A stretch of 64,000 nt of DNA from Blastomussa wellsi (Eukaryota; Cnidaria; Anthozoa; Scleractinia; Plerogyridae), in NCBI GenBank assembly GCA_947652115.1, contig OX393561.1, forward strand, positions 22,436,888 through 22,500,887, written 5' to 3'. The notes beneath the pieces are model-generated. The model was not told the origin of the DNA. It saw only the letters and a list, made by a program, of their open reading frames with translations, and searched no databases. Numbering within the stretch: position 1 is the stretch's first letter; every line of letters starts with the position of its first letter. This document shows, one piece after another, positions 1 to 10,965 of this stretch. Made by a program: the position numbers and the translations under genes.

Positions 1-320
1 CTTCCGTGATTGATTGTAAAAACCTAACAATAACCTTCAAAAGCCTATACCAATACAATATTAAACACAGTACACTCACTAAGAGCCCCTTACGCGCGAG
101 CAAACAACTCGTGAACATTGTAATCGTAAACTGTCGGGATATGATCGTAAGCTGCCGTAATCCGTTTATTTAGGTACGGCTGAATCTTCGGTGGTGACCA
201 TTACGGGCTCATATTGTCACGAGAAGGCTCGGCTACCTAATCAAGCCTGGTTTCTAAGCTCCCCAAGAAAGTGATCCCAAAAAAAAATTTTGCTCTCGGT
301 CACGCTGAATAGTTTTGATT
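1..320. other. non-coding left edge
   Basis: I see no convincing coding region or repeat in this stretch. It lies immediately upstream of the chromodomain gene and probably holds its promoter and 5' leader, but no clear TATA box or other element could be defended. Confidence 0.4.
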
Positions 321-1373
321 ATGGCGGACGGAGTAAGGGAAAGTAGTAAGAATAGTCGAGGTTTGTTTCTGCAAATGCAGAAAGCGTCTTCAGCGGATCT
401 TCTCTGGGGACAAGAAAAGTCGAGGAAAAGGAAAAAAAGCGCTTCATCAGAATATTTTGCTGTCGAGAGACTTATCTCAAAGAAGACTTCGTGTGGAGAG
501 GTGAGCATTGAAACTTGTGCATTTTTGTATGCGGAATGTATGTTAAAGCTTGAAATTATCATCTCCAGACTCAATATTTAGTGAAGTGGAAGGGCTATAG
601 TGGGTTCTTCAACAGTTGGGAAGAGGAGGAAAACTTAACTTCCGATCTTGTCAGGTGTTTATAAGCTTTATATTTCATTATAACATGAATACACTTTTAG
701 CAATCTTTAAATTTTAAACTAGAATATTAATATTAGTCTGAATATATTATTATAAGTGCAACTTATGGATTGAAATGTATATGCAATTAAGATCTCTACC
801 CGCTGAAATAAGTGAAATACTGGTAATTCCCATATCGTTGTCTTTCTTTGCCATAATTTAAAGTGCAAAATGTTTTGTTTACATCTATATACCAGTAATA
901 ATTTTATCATGTAACCTCTTTCTGACACTGTTTCTATTTTTTTTTGACATTGCAGAACTTATGACAAACCAATCATATGCCAGGAGAGGCTTACACGACA
1001 AATTGATACCCTCAGAGTATCTGTTCTGTCAAAGTTAAAAAGTAGAAGTAGATGTAATTCTATTTTAGATTTTGACCACGACTGTTTTAGATTTCTTTTT
1101 TATGGTAAGGGGAGAGAGAGTAGGGAAAAGGGATATCTATTGTTAGAAAAGGATGATTTTATCAGATGCAAGTTACCTGAAAACTGGGATATGGTATGTG
1201 ATTGTAATGGAGATGGGGTTAGGGTTAAATATCCCTTTAAGGTCAGGCTGTTTTTAGCCAAGTCACCCAAATCATTTACTTTGATTGATGGGGAGCTGCG
1301 AGAGAATCAGAGACTGTTAACTGAGAAGCTATCTATTGATTTCTGTCGAGAACCGGTTATAATTCAGTTGTAA
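321..1373 (+). CDS. chromodomain protein, three exons
   Basis: Exons are 321-500, 569-654 and 956-1373 (227 residues). The ATG at 321 opens a short basic N-terminus (residues 1-40). The chromodomain starts near residue 44 ([17 protein letters not shown]) and is completed across the first intron by [20 protein letters not shown], which has the aromatic-cage residues expected of methyl-lysine readers. Donors are GTGAGC and GTGTTT, acceptors CTCCAG and TTGCAG, and phases (0, 2) match. The C-terminal 140 residues, all in exon 3, match nothing I recognise. Chromodomains normally bind methylated histone H3 tails in the nucleus. The gene converges on the RAG1-like transposase gene, with 184 bp between the stop codons, so it may be a passenger of that transposon rather than a host gene. 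Splicing is inferred, not observed. Confidence 0.75.
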
Positions 1374-4157
1374 TTGAATTTTCACATAAATGAAATAACA
1401 GAATTTTGAAACATAATATTTATATAAATAAAACTTATGCTAGATTTAACTATATAAATGTATGATCAAATGTGCTAAATAATTTTATTATAAATATTCC
1501 TGATACTAGATTAACTATTGATGATGAAATGTGGCCACAGGCAATCATTAAGGCATTTCATTTCATTTCCTCAAGTTGTTTGATTAGTCCAGCTTTGTTT
1601 TTCTTGTTGAATCCTTTTGCATTTCTTCGTTTCAATTCAGCTTTCAAGTCACTTACTGTCATTTTTGAAAAGTCAACATTGCTTGTAGTTGAGTCATCAG
1701 TAGTGCTTGTTGATGGTGTGGTGGGTTGTTGGCAGTGAGCTTCACTTGACTGTTGATCAGAGTGACTCTTATTTCGTTTTTGTCGACTTTCCTTGATCTC
1801 CTCATCCCAGTAGCTAAGTTTTCTTTTTACATATGCATGTGGTTCCCGTTCATGTGCACGCAACTCCCACTGCCGCTGTTCTTGTCGAAGGACATCTCCT
1901 GCAGAGTCCCATTTGTTTGATTTTCGCAAGATTACAGAGCGGGCAATGTCATTATTTCGTTCCACCCCCTGGCCAGTAAAAATTTTGACAGATCTGTGCA
2001 GCTCAAAAAATCTGGGGATGTGTGTGACCATGATGTGCATGTAAGGAGTAATCCTTGTTCTTTCATAGCCTTCCCTTTTACCATTGAGCTCCAACAAACA
2101 ATCGATCCAACCCTTTGCTTGCTTAAAAAAGTCCATGGGGTTTCCCTCAGGGGCCCAATCATTAACAGCCTTGTAAATTTTGTGAAATTCTTTCCATACC
2201 TTTATCACAGCATCTGATGTTTCTGGGCGCAAAAAGCTCTTCATTTTGTCTGGGAGTGTACTTAAGAGAATTTTTTTGTCTGCCCCAAGTAGGCTTGTCC
2301 AGTCATATTTACCACTGACTGGCTTTTCCATCCGCATTTCTCTGTTCCCACACGTCAAAGGAAACCCCACATGATCTTATGACATGAATCAATTTTCTTA
2401 AGTGCAGTCCCTGTGGCTCCCCTCGCTTTCGGTCTAGGTCATCTTCTTTATCCCAGTCAAGACATTCAGTGACAATGTTTTCTGTTAAAATGTCAGTCAT
2501 TCGCAGCATCAGGTGAAGCTCATCGACCACTATGTGGTCAAGTTTAATGTTGAGAAGGGGCTTTTTGTCACAGCAGAAGTTGTCTTTAGATTTTAAACAC
2601 ATTTCACACATTTCTGCTAATGATCTGGAAAGGGGTGGCTTATTGTAGTGGGAATAGTCTTCCTCAATTTTCCAACAATCATTTTTGTGTACCTTGCACC
2701 AAGCACATGCATAATTTGAAGTGGCACCCTTAAGACCAAGCATTAACAGGATAAATTTGTAGTCCCCGCCAAGAAAGAAATCCACATTTATTTCTTTGTC
2801 ATTCACTGAGACTTTTCCTGTAGATATCATGTTGTTGATTTCTTGAAATATACTGCCAAATGCTTCTTTAATGGTCTCATAACTTTCTGAGCCATTCACA
2901 ATGGCAATAGTCCTGTTACCTTTAGCAGACATTACTGACTCACCAGTTTGTAGAATTGAAAAAGAAAGAAGAATAAAATTGGAATTCCTAGTCATCCTTG
3001 CACCATCCCCATTGATTTTGATTTGAATGGCATCATTAGTTGCATCAAATGTAGGATTTTGAGCAAGGTAATCATTAATGTGTTGTTCAAATACTGATGC
3101 AACTGAACTGACTTTGGCTCCAGTGTACTTCCCTTGCAAGGGGTCAATGTGACACATTTTGTTCAGTTCATCCCGACACTGTTTTACTAGATATGACCTG
3201 GGTAGACCATCAAGAGTCATTGTAAGCTCATGGTAAAAGGCATCACCAACACAAAATTTGTCCAGTAGAAATAAAATTTGCTCAATTTTTGTTTTGGCTT
3301 CCTCGTTCAGATTTTTGTACTTAGAACCATCATTTGAAGATTTCTCCTGGGGTTGCTCAGAAGCCTTCAAATGATGGATCACACCTGTGTCAGTTTCATG
3401 GACACTGAGGCCATCCAGCTCAATCCCAAAGGATTTTGAAAACCACAATGCTGTTTCTGCTCAGGATAAAAATGACTTCAAGGTCGTTGTTTTGTGTTTA
3501 ACTTGGGAAACAGGTCTCCCCTGGAAAGTAGAAATACCTGTTGTCTCCTCTAAGATCTTGATATACTCTTCAAGTTCTTTGTTTGTTTTGTAAAGCTCCC
3601 CAGTTATTCGACTGTTTTCATTAATTGCAAGAACCAAGTCTTGATACATGCTTTCTTTCTCCTCTTCAAGATTTTTAGTTTTGCTTCTCCACTCCTGTAT
3701 TTCATCTTTCATTGATTCTATTTCCTCGCACAACTCTTTTACAGATTTCGTCTGACCCTCGTAGACGTGAAATTTTTTTACTCTTTCATCTAAATCTTTT
3801 CTTGCCCTTCCCTTGGTTTTCTTGCAGGGCCGTACCTAGCGGGGGGGCAGGGGGGGGCAGTTGCCCCCCCTAGGAAAATTAAATGTTGATTTTTTTAACG
3901 AAGTGTTTGTTTTTTGATGGGATATTTCTTGTAGCCATATTGGTCCAAAATCTCAAAAAAACCGGCTAATTGACTGACAAATATTCCTTCAATGTAAATT
4001 CCACATAGTTATTTTAGAAAATCTTTCGCAGCAAAAGCCAGAAAGAGTTTTCTTATGACAATAGCTTGGGCCGTGATATGAACAGGTGAAATGCGTTCAA
4101 GAGTAAACGAGTGGGATTGGGACCGAGCGAATGTTGATGAACTACGCCGGGTCGAAG

Positions 4158-7100
4158 ATGAAGAAAATAACAGACTTTTATACCAAGAAATCAGGTAAGT
4201 TTGTGGTTCTTTTGTAAAAAATGTTGTTTAAGTTAATTTTATAGCAATAATAACTAATTTCAACTGCCGATAGCATCGAAATACCGTGCAATTAATACAA
4301 ATCGTTTTTCCATCCCGCCGCCATGTTGAAAACTGGCTGGCAAGAAACTCGTGTCTTTAATAAACTTTCGTATATAATTTAAAACATTTCGCAGATTCAG
4401 CCCAATCAAGGCCTGAAGAATCTCCTTCTGCGAGTGATCATAATGGAGGTAGTAATGAAGGTAAGCAGAAAAAATTGTCATTGGACGGAGACAGAGACAA
4501 TACTTATTTATTAGACCTTCACTATGTGAACTGTCATTTAAATTATAAACACAGAAAGAAGCTGTGCTCCTCCTAGCAAGGCAGCAAAAGTCAGCAACGA
4601 TCAGGCTGTAGCGCCCAGGATCGAAGGTAAATTTTTTATCTTAATTTTATTTATCTGAAAAGCAAACTTTTTAATTATCGACCAGTACTGAGAAAGAGTA
4701 TTTAAACCGACGTTGTAAGAAGTCTAGTGAATTCCAAACAAACTGACTAGTATTAATGTCGTTCTAATGATTGAAGAAGCTAAGTTGCATAATCTAGTAT
4801 TTGTAATGGTTACTAAGTAATTAATTTCCTTTTACATAAGTATAAAAATAAGTGTTTCCCTTTTAGGTGGAATAATGATAGAAGGAAACCCCTTGCCCTT
4901 TGAAGTTCTGATGGAAATTTTTAAATGGTTTTCAACAGAGGAACGATTTCAGCAACTGGCGCCAGTGTGCAAACTCTTTTATCAAGCCGTCCATATACCA
5001 AAATTTTGGAAGATAGTTGACACTAATTCAGAATTCACACTTTCTTCTTTTCATTCTGTTTTTGGGCATGCTGAACATATAACACATCTCGGTTTTCGTT
5101 ATTCTCAACGACAATTAGGGAGAAATCTTATACAAAATGCTCTGAATAATTGTGTCAACCTTGTCCACTTAGACCTGGCGTACAACAGGTCAATTTTCAC
5201 TTTGCATTTTATACAAAGCATGCCATTTTTAAGACACCTTGACATAACAAGCTGCCAAAATGTGAAGGAAAGTAGTTTAACACTATCCCTTAAAAACAAG
5301 AGAGGACTGCAGGTTTTAAAAATGGCAAATTGTTTTCAGATAGAAGGAAATCCACTCGTTTCCTTAATAAGGGGTCTGCCTGACGTAAGGAACGTAGTTG
5401 CCAATTGGTGTGGCTCAATAACAGTAGAACAAGCCCGCGATGTTTTGCAGCAGTGCAAACTGCTGGCGTTTTCATTTTCACCATGCTGGGGGCCTCCAAA
5501 CTTGTGGGAAGAATTTGTACAAGATTTTAAACATATAGAGTTTGGTGAGGATCTGTTAGATCACGTCAAACGAGTAAACCTGCCGGGATTTTTGTATGAT
5601 GACGAAATAGAATAAATTGAGAATGATTTGTAATAGGTTCTATGAAAAATGGTGTAGTAAGTAGAAGTAAGAAAGTGTTAATAAAAAAGACAAATATATA
5701 TGACAGCTCTTGTTTTTAATAAAAGGTCAGTCGCTGCTCGCGTTGATTGTTATTTTTATTAATTTAAAAATTGCAGCTGAAGCAAGTCCATGTGTTAGAG
5801 ATCCCTGTGATCCAGTGAATTATACCGGGAAAACTTTATCAGACGACCAGAAGCTTGAGCTTCTTACCGTAAAGTTTAATTTTCCGCACGGATTCAAGTT
5901 CCCGACAACAGCCGGAAGGCGTTTCCAACTGTCATGGATGGAGAAGCGGCCATGGTTGCGTTACAGCATTAGAAATGACACAGCTCACTGTATCTATTGT
6001 ATATGTTTTTCCAACAATACTGGTCCAAATGAATCGCCATTTATCTCAAAAGGCTTCCAAAACTGGAAGAAAGCAGACGATGTGCGCTTTGACGGCCATG
6101 CCCGCAGTGAAGAACACCGAATTTCAGAGGAAAAGATGACTAACTTCCTAAAGACACAACGTCCAGGCAATGACATCAGTGCAAGACTACAAAAACAGTT
6201 AGCCGAGCAACAACTTCGTACAATGAAAGGTGTCCTGTCTATTATTGATGTAATAATTGCATTGGGACAGAGGGGCATTCCATTAAGAGGCAATTGGGAT
6301 ACCTCTAAAGGAGAGGAAGATGGAAATTTCTCCTTCTTTGTTGACTGGAAATCCAAATATGATCCAGAACTCAAGGACCATTTGGATCACGCTTCTGGTA
6401 ATGCTAAGTACACGTCTCCGAAGATTCAGAACGAAATAATTAATTTTTGCGACAGATTGATTAGAAACCGTGTCCGAGCATCAATACCAAAGTATTGGAG
6501 TGTAATGGCCGATGAAACACAAGATTGTTCTACAACTGAACAACTCAGTATATGTGTGCGATATCTCAGCAGTGAAAATGAAGTCTGTGAAGAATTCATT
6601 GGATTCGTAAAGCTTCAAGAAATGGATGCCCAGACCATTGCAGATACCTTGTTACACGCACTACAAGAATGGGGCTTTAATATGTCCGGCCTGGTTGGCC
6701 AAGATTATGATGGAGCAAGCGTCATGAGTTCAAGTAGGAATGGGGTGCAAGCTAAAGTTGCAGAGAAGTACCCCAATGCTACGTACGTTCACTGCAGGTC
6801 CCACGTTTTGAACCTTGCAATCTCGAGTGGTTGCAAAGCTGTGCGATCCATTCAGAATCTATTTGATAATGTCAGCAAACTTACGTGGTTTCTAAGTGGC
6901 AGCGCCAAAAGGAAAGAAATATTTCTTAAGACTGCCGCGGCCACCGATGACAGTGAACTGTTGAGCGCTCTAGTCGCAAGTGCTGGTGAAGACGAAAAAG
7001 ATGAATTTGCCAAAACATTAGAAGAAGGAAGCAAGCGACAGACTGTACCGAGATTCTGTGCTACTCGTTGGAGTGCAAAGGTTACTACCCTCTCTGCTCT

Positions 7101-8010
7101 TCTCGCTAAATATGGCTCTGTACTTCTTGCTCTGGATGAAATTTCGTCATCAAGCAGTGGCGATGCTAAACGTGATGCTTCAGCTTATTCACGTATTCTC
7201 CAAGACTCTGAATTCATAGTCGCTTTGACGGTTTCTCAGTTTGTTCTGTCATTTTTGGCCCAAGTTACAAAGTCTCTACAAGCTAAGAGCTGTAACCTTG
7301 GCGATGCATACCAAAGTGTAACTCTCGCGAAAGAATGTATTAAATCAGCAAGAGGAGATGAATCCTGGCAGAAGTTGTGGAGACGAATCAGCCAGGTAGC
7401 TGACTCTATCAACGTCACCCTGGTAAAGCCTCGTACAACGACTGTTCAGCGTCATCGAGCAAACGCCGGACACAACGATCAGCCATCGGATTACTACAGG
7501 ATTAATGTGTTCTATCCATTTATAGATCACGTTGTCGGTGAACTTGAAACGAGATTTTCAATCCAGCACGAAGGCCTGATTGCCGCTCAAAACCTACTCC
7601 CTTTGTACTTGCCCAAGTTAACTGACAGGCATATCGAGAAGATCAAGGACTACTTCAGCAAGCATCTAGATTTCTCGGAGAAGTCTAATTTTGACGCAGA
7701 GCTGGCAAGGTGGAAGATGAAACACGCGATGGAGCCAGAGTCAGAACAAGAGGGTGCAATGCCTGATTGCAGTCCGCAAGAATTTCCCGCCATTCACAAG
7801 GTGCTGTCGATCTTTTTAACCATGCCTGTCGGAAGCGTTAGTTGCGAACGCTCCTTCTCAGCCCTACGCCGACTGAAGCTATGGACTCGGTCATCAATGA
7901 CAGAAGATCGATTAAGTGGCCTTGCTATGCTGTTAATTCATCGCGGAACGGATTTCATTCCCACTCCAACAGAGATCTATGACATGAAGTCAAACTGGAG
8001 AGGAATCTAA
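4158..8010 (+). CDS. hAT transposase, four exons, apparently intact
   Basis: Exons 4158-4194, 4395-4460, 4555-4626 and 5777-8010 join in phase 1 throughout and give 802 residues. The N-terminus (MKKITDFYTKK) is of the kind common in hAT transposases. The large last exon encodes, in order, a TTF-type zinc finger (W...C-x2-C...H...H, about residues 95-175), a DUF4371-like RNase H region with MADETQD and GQDYDGAS carrying the two catalytic aspartates, HC-x-SH-x-LNLA, and the hAT C-terminal dimerisation region (SCERSFSALRRLK, catalytic glutamate). No stop or frameshift interrupts it. It would cut and paste the surrounding element. The tiny first exon and its ATG are the least certain part; an alternative upstream ATG at 4091 reads in another frame. 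Confidence 0.85.
4867..5615 (+). CDS. F-box/leucine-rich-repeat exon inside hAT, alternative 3' exon
   Basis: After an acceptor (CCCTTTTAG), a 749-bp exon in phase 1 joins the first three transposase exons to give a predicted 307-residue protein; from its own ATG at 4875 it is 246 residues. The start shows an F-box (LPFEVLMEIFKWFS...LAPVCKLFYQAV...FWK), followed by leucine-rich-repeat-like segments (LVHLDLAYN, LRHLDITSCQNV, LQVLKMANC). It ends at 5615, with AATAAA at 5680-5685, before the transposase's last exon. F-box proteins are the substrate-binding part of SCF ubiquitin ligases. The same upstream exons could therefore make either an F-box protein or the transposase by alternative splicing and polyadenylation. 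Function in transposition is unknown; capture of a host gene is the likely origin. Confidence 0.7.
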
Positions 8011-8712
8011 GAACAGCCTGTAGAGGCAGCGTTTGTATTCTGATACTGAAACCTGCAATTCTAGCTTAGTTCCTTCAAGCCAATCTTTGTTCAAACAAAT
8101 GAATGCTTTTTTTGAAACTAAACAAGGTGTTGATGCCATAATAAATCATTACAATTTAAAACAAAAAGCATCAGTGTGTGTTTTTTCTTTAAAGGTCTCA
8201 GAGGCAACCCTCTGTGTGTTTGTCGGGGGGGGGGGGGCAAAAACTCCAACTTTAGACCCCGTTTGTATACGGGAGATGATTGTGTGGAGCTTGCCCCCCC
8301 AGATGAAAAATCCTAGGTACGGCCCTGTCTTGTATAATTGCACAACAGCATTAGCCAATTTCATCAAATGTACGCTAATTTCATGTCTTACAGCTTGATT
8401 ATCCGTAAAAGCAAACATCCTGTCAGGTACAGAGTACTCCAAAAGATCCACATATTCGATTTTTCTGTTGCCCTGGGATGAATTCGGTTGTTCAGGCTCA
8501 CTTCCGGTTGCAGAGTTTTGACCGGAAGTTCCCTCACGATTAGAAGCCTGTTCATTTATAACTTTGTACCATTCCTTAAGAAGTGGTAGTGGAATTTCCA
8601 CGGCAAAAAGGATTTTTCTCTCGTGTGCTTTAGCTGAATAATGAATTTCTGGTTGACCGATCGCAATCTGCCTCTTGAAATTCAAGGAACATCTAGTGGG
8701 TTCGTCCGACAT

Positions 8713-9423
8713 TTTACTTGCAAATATTGCTATAATGTAGTATGACACAAGACAGAAAGGTTTATTTATAAATACGAGGGGAGGCTACTAAGTTACCCTA
8801 GAGATTCTGGGAAGCAAAATGGTGGACAATCTGCAATGAAAAGGGAGATTTTGCGCCTCCGAAACATGGGTTCTTGCCGGTCGCCTGAGGACTTTAAAAT
8901 TCTGCTTTTACTCGCATCGAATTTCACGGCATTTTGGCCGTTATTTATCGTCTTCTGGAACCAGTTTAGCCTCGCTGAATGATCTTAATTTTGCACCACG
9001 AAAGAGGATTCGGATGTAAACAAAACGTAGAGCTTTCTGAAAACATACCAGTTATCTTCGCATCGGCTTCGAAAACTGAAGGACTTTATTACACTTTTAT
9101 CAGCATTGTGTCACGAAATGGAGAACAAGAAGTGGAATTTAAGCTTTATGGTGTTCAGAAAAGATCGAAATGGGAACCGATTTAACCACAACGAAAAGTT
9201 AAATGGTTCATTCCCGAGGTAAAGGGAAACAAAACAAAACACATGTTAAGCTTTTTGAAACTTTATTTTCTGCTTTTCTGAAGATGTATCGATTAATAAT
9301 AAAACAAGGTAACTGTAATCTTCCCTCTTTTCTTTGTAATTCCTTTAGTATCATGTTTGTAATCTAAGACTGGATGCGGCGCTCATGCGCATGCTTGGCG
9401 GCCATACTGTCACGGATTTCTGG
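8713..9423. other. non-coding spacer
   Basis: This lies upstream of the RAG1-like transposase start and ahead of the Penelope fragment. It probably includes the transposase promoter and one end of its transposon, but I could not identify terminal repeats or any coding segment. Confidence 0.35.
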
Positions 9424-10718
9424 CCATGATTTACGCACTGTTAAGGAACCAAGCTCGGAAACACTACTCCGCCTGGCTGAGTTAGTGTTAACACTCAACT
9501 TGTTTTTCATTCGCGAACAATTATTACAAACAAATCAATGGCGTGGCCATGGGTACCAAAATGGGACCCAGCTACGCCAATCTTTTCGTAGGCTACATTG
9601 AACACCAATTTTTCAATCAATACAACGACCCAAAACCTGAACTCTATCGTCGCTACATTGACGACTGCATCGGCGCTACCTCTTCTACCAGAAAAGATCT
9701 TAATCGATTTATAACCGCTGTTAATTCGTTTCATCCTGCCCTTAAATATACCTGGGAAATTTCCGATACTTCCTTAGCATTCCTGGATATCAAAGTTTCT
9801 ATCGAAGGCAACAGTTTATGTACCAGTGTGCACTACAAACCCACAGATTCTCATAGCTATTTGTTGTATTCATCTTCACATCCATCACATGTCAAGAATT
9901 CCATTCCTTATTCTCAGTTTCTTAGACTTCGCCGTCTTTGTAGTGACGACTCTGATTTTTCCTTAAAATCAGAGGAAATGTGTAATTTCTTTGACAAACG
10001 CGGCTATCCTGCTTCTGTTGTTCAAGCGGGCCATCATCGCACCCAGCAAATTGATCGCCGACAGTCAGCACTACAAACGTCACAGAGAGAAAACAACGAT
10101 AGAATTCCATTCACCCTCACATTTCACCCTCACAACCACGCAGTTAAATCCATCATTCTCAAAAACTTTAAATTACTTCAAAATGATCCCGACACTGGTA
10201 GAATCTTTTCGCAACCTCCATTAATTTCATTTAAACGCGACAAAAACATAGGTAACTTTTTAGTCAGAAGTGCATTCCAAACTAGTGATCAACCCGGAAC
10301 TTTTAAATGCGCTCGCGCACGATGCAAAACATGCCCTTTCATTCACAACGTTGACAAAATATCGGGACCCAAGCGATCTATCAAAATCACTGATCATTTC
10401 ACCTGTACCTCAGCCAATGCCATCTACTGTATAACTTGAACTCTTTGCAAAAAGTTATACATCGGCGAAACAGGGAGACGACTTGGCGACCGATTCCGAG
10501 AACACCTTCGTGACGTAGAGAAAGACGACAAAAATGCATCGAAACCGGTCGCGAGACACTTCAATCTCCCAAATCATTCTAAGCAACATATGGCAGTCTG
10601 CGGCCTTTCCCTTCACCAAGGAAACACGGAAAGCCGTAAAACTCTAGAACAAAAATTTATTTTTCAAATCGGCACTCTTAATCCTCACGGTATCAACGAA
10701 CGCTTTTCATTCAACTAA
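9424..10718 (+). pseudogene. Penelope-like element ORF (RT + GIY-YIG), 5' truncated
   Basis: The readable protein starts in the middle of the reverse transcriptase (EPSSETLLRLAELVLTLN), shifts frame in the T run near 9503-9507, and continues NGVAMGTKMGPSYANLF and YRRYIDD (catalytic YxDD-type motif). A Cys-rich linker (CARARCKTCPF) leads to an in-frame TGA at 10437-10439, then a GIY-YIG endonuclease (LYIGETGRRLGDRFREHL) ending at TAA 10716-10718. RT followed by GIY-YIG endonuclease is diagnostic of Penelope-like retroelements. The fingers half of the RT is absent, so this is a dead 5'-truncated copy. Confidence 0.88.
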
Positions 10719-10917
10719 TTTATTCCGAAGTTTTCACGTTCCCAGGCACCAGCCAATAGCGAAGCTCCATCTTTCTGTATATAAAGACACACGACGCACA
10801 ATTCCTTGATTCGCTCCGACGAAGGGCTAACGCTCGAAACGTCAGCACTTGAATCTCTTTACGGTGGCCAATTGACATTATCAACCCAGTTGATAAAACC
10901 AAATTATATTGTTATAC

Positions 10918-10962
<45 letters not shown>

Positions 10963-10965
10963 CTA
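10719..10965 (+). repeat. Penelope 3' tail (pseudo-LTR) with hammerhead motif
   Basis: This non-coding sequence follows the Penelope stop codon. Its last 149 bp (10817-10965) recur almost unchanged at 37837-37985, which marks them as a mobile-element terminus. Penelope elements are known to carry hammerhead ribozymes in their pseudo-LTRs, and a candidate is annotated separately at 10808-10855. Confidence 0.8.
10808..10855 (+). ncRNA. hammerhead-ribozyme-like motif (type I)
   Basis: The sequence contains CCGACGA (consensus CUGANGA), a stem II hairpin formed by GGGC and GCTC, GAAAC, and a GTC cleavage triplet at 10841-10843. Stem I is supported by GATTC...GCT before the core pairing with AGC...GAATC after it. 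The one core departure is C in place of the conserved U, which would be expected to weaken cleavage. Confidence 0.7.

Larger units (their letters stand above)
3825..8327 (+). mobile_element. complete hAT DNA transposon with 5-bp target duplication
   Basis: The element starts CAGGGCCGTACCTAG and ends with its exact reverse complement (15-bp terminal inverted repeats), followed inward by G- and C-rich stretches at both ends. It is flanked by TCTTG at 3820-3824 and 8328-8332. hAT elements usually make 8-bp duplications; five suggests a subgroup such as the one I recall being labelled hAT5. It contains a four-exon transposase gene on the plus strand and an extra F-box exon. Because the target gene's frame closes when the element and one TCTTG are removed, the insertion boundaries are well supported. 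Confidence 0.9.
1558..8712 (-). pseudogene. RAG1/Transib-like DDE transposase with SAP domain, interrupted
   Basis: On the minus strand one reading frame starts at ATG 8712 and runs to 8328, is interrupted by a hAT element (3825-8327 plus one TCTTG copy), and resumes at 3819 in the same frame. Without the insert it would be about 881 residues. Order: N-terminal region; coiled coil (about 150-210); catalytic region with GDGARMT, then GGDYKF followed by YACAWC (Cys-x2-Cys), then DELH (D-x2-H), then GQGVERNND near an RKSNKW...DVL stretch; C-terminal SAP domain (TVSDLKAELKRRN). These match the D, D, D/C-x2-H, E order of cut-and-paste transposases, and the last block resembles the RAG1/Transib glutamate region. 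Besides the hAT there are an in-frame TGA (3458-3460, possibly a decayed CGA) and a +1 frameshift in the T run 2324-2327. The superfamily assignment is inference; the transposon's own ends were not found. Confidence 0.7.

Noticed and set aside
4091..4194. ATG at 4091 as start of the hAT transposase
   Set aside because: That frame leaves the exon in phase 2 and meets a stop in the next exon, while the ATG at 4158 gives phase 1 and a typical hAT N-terminus.
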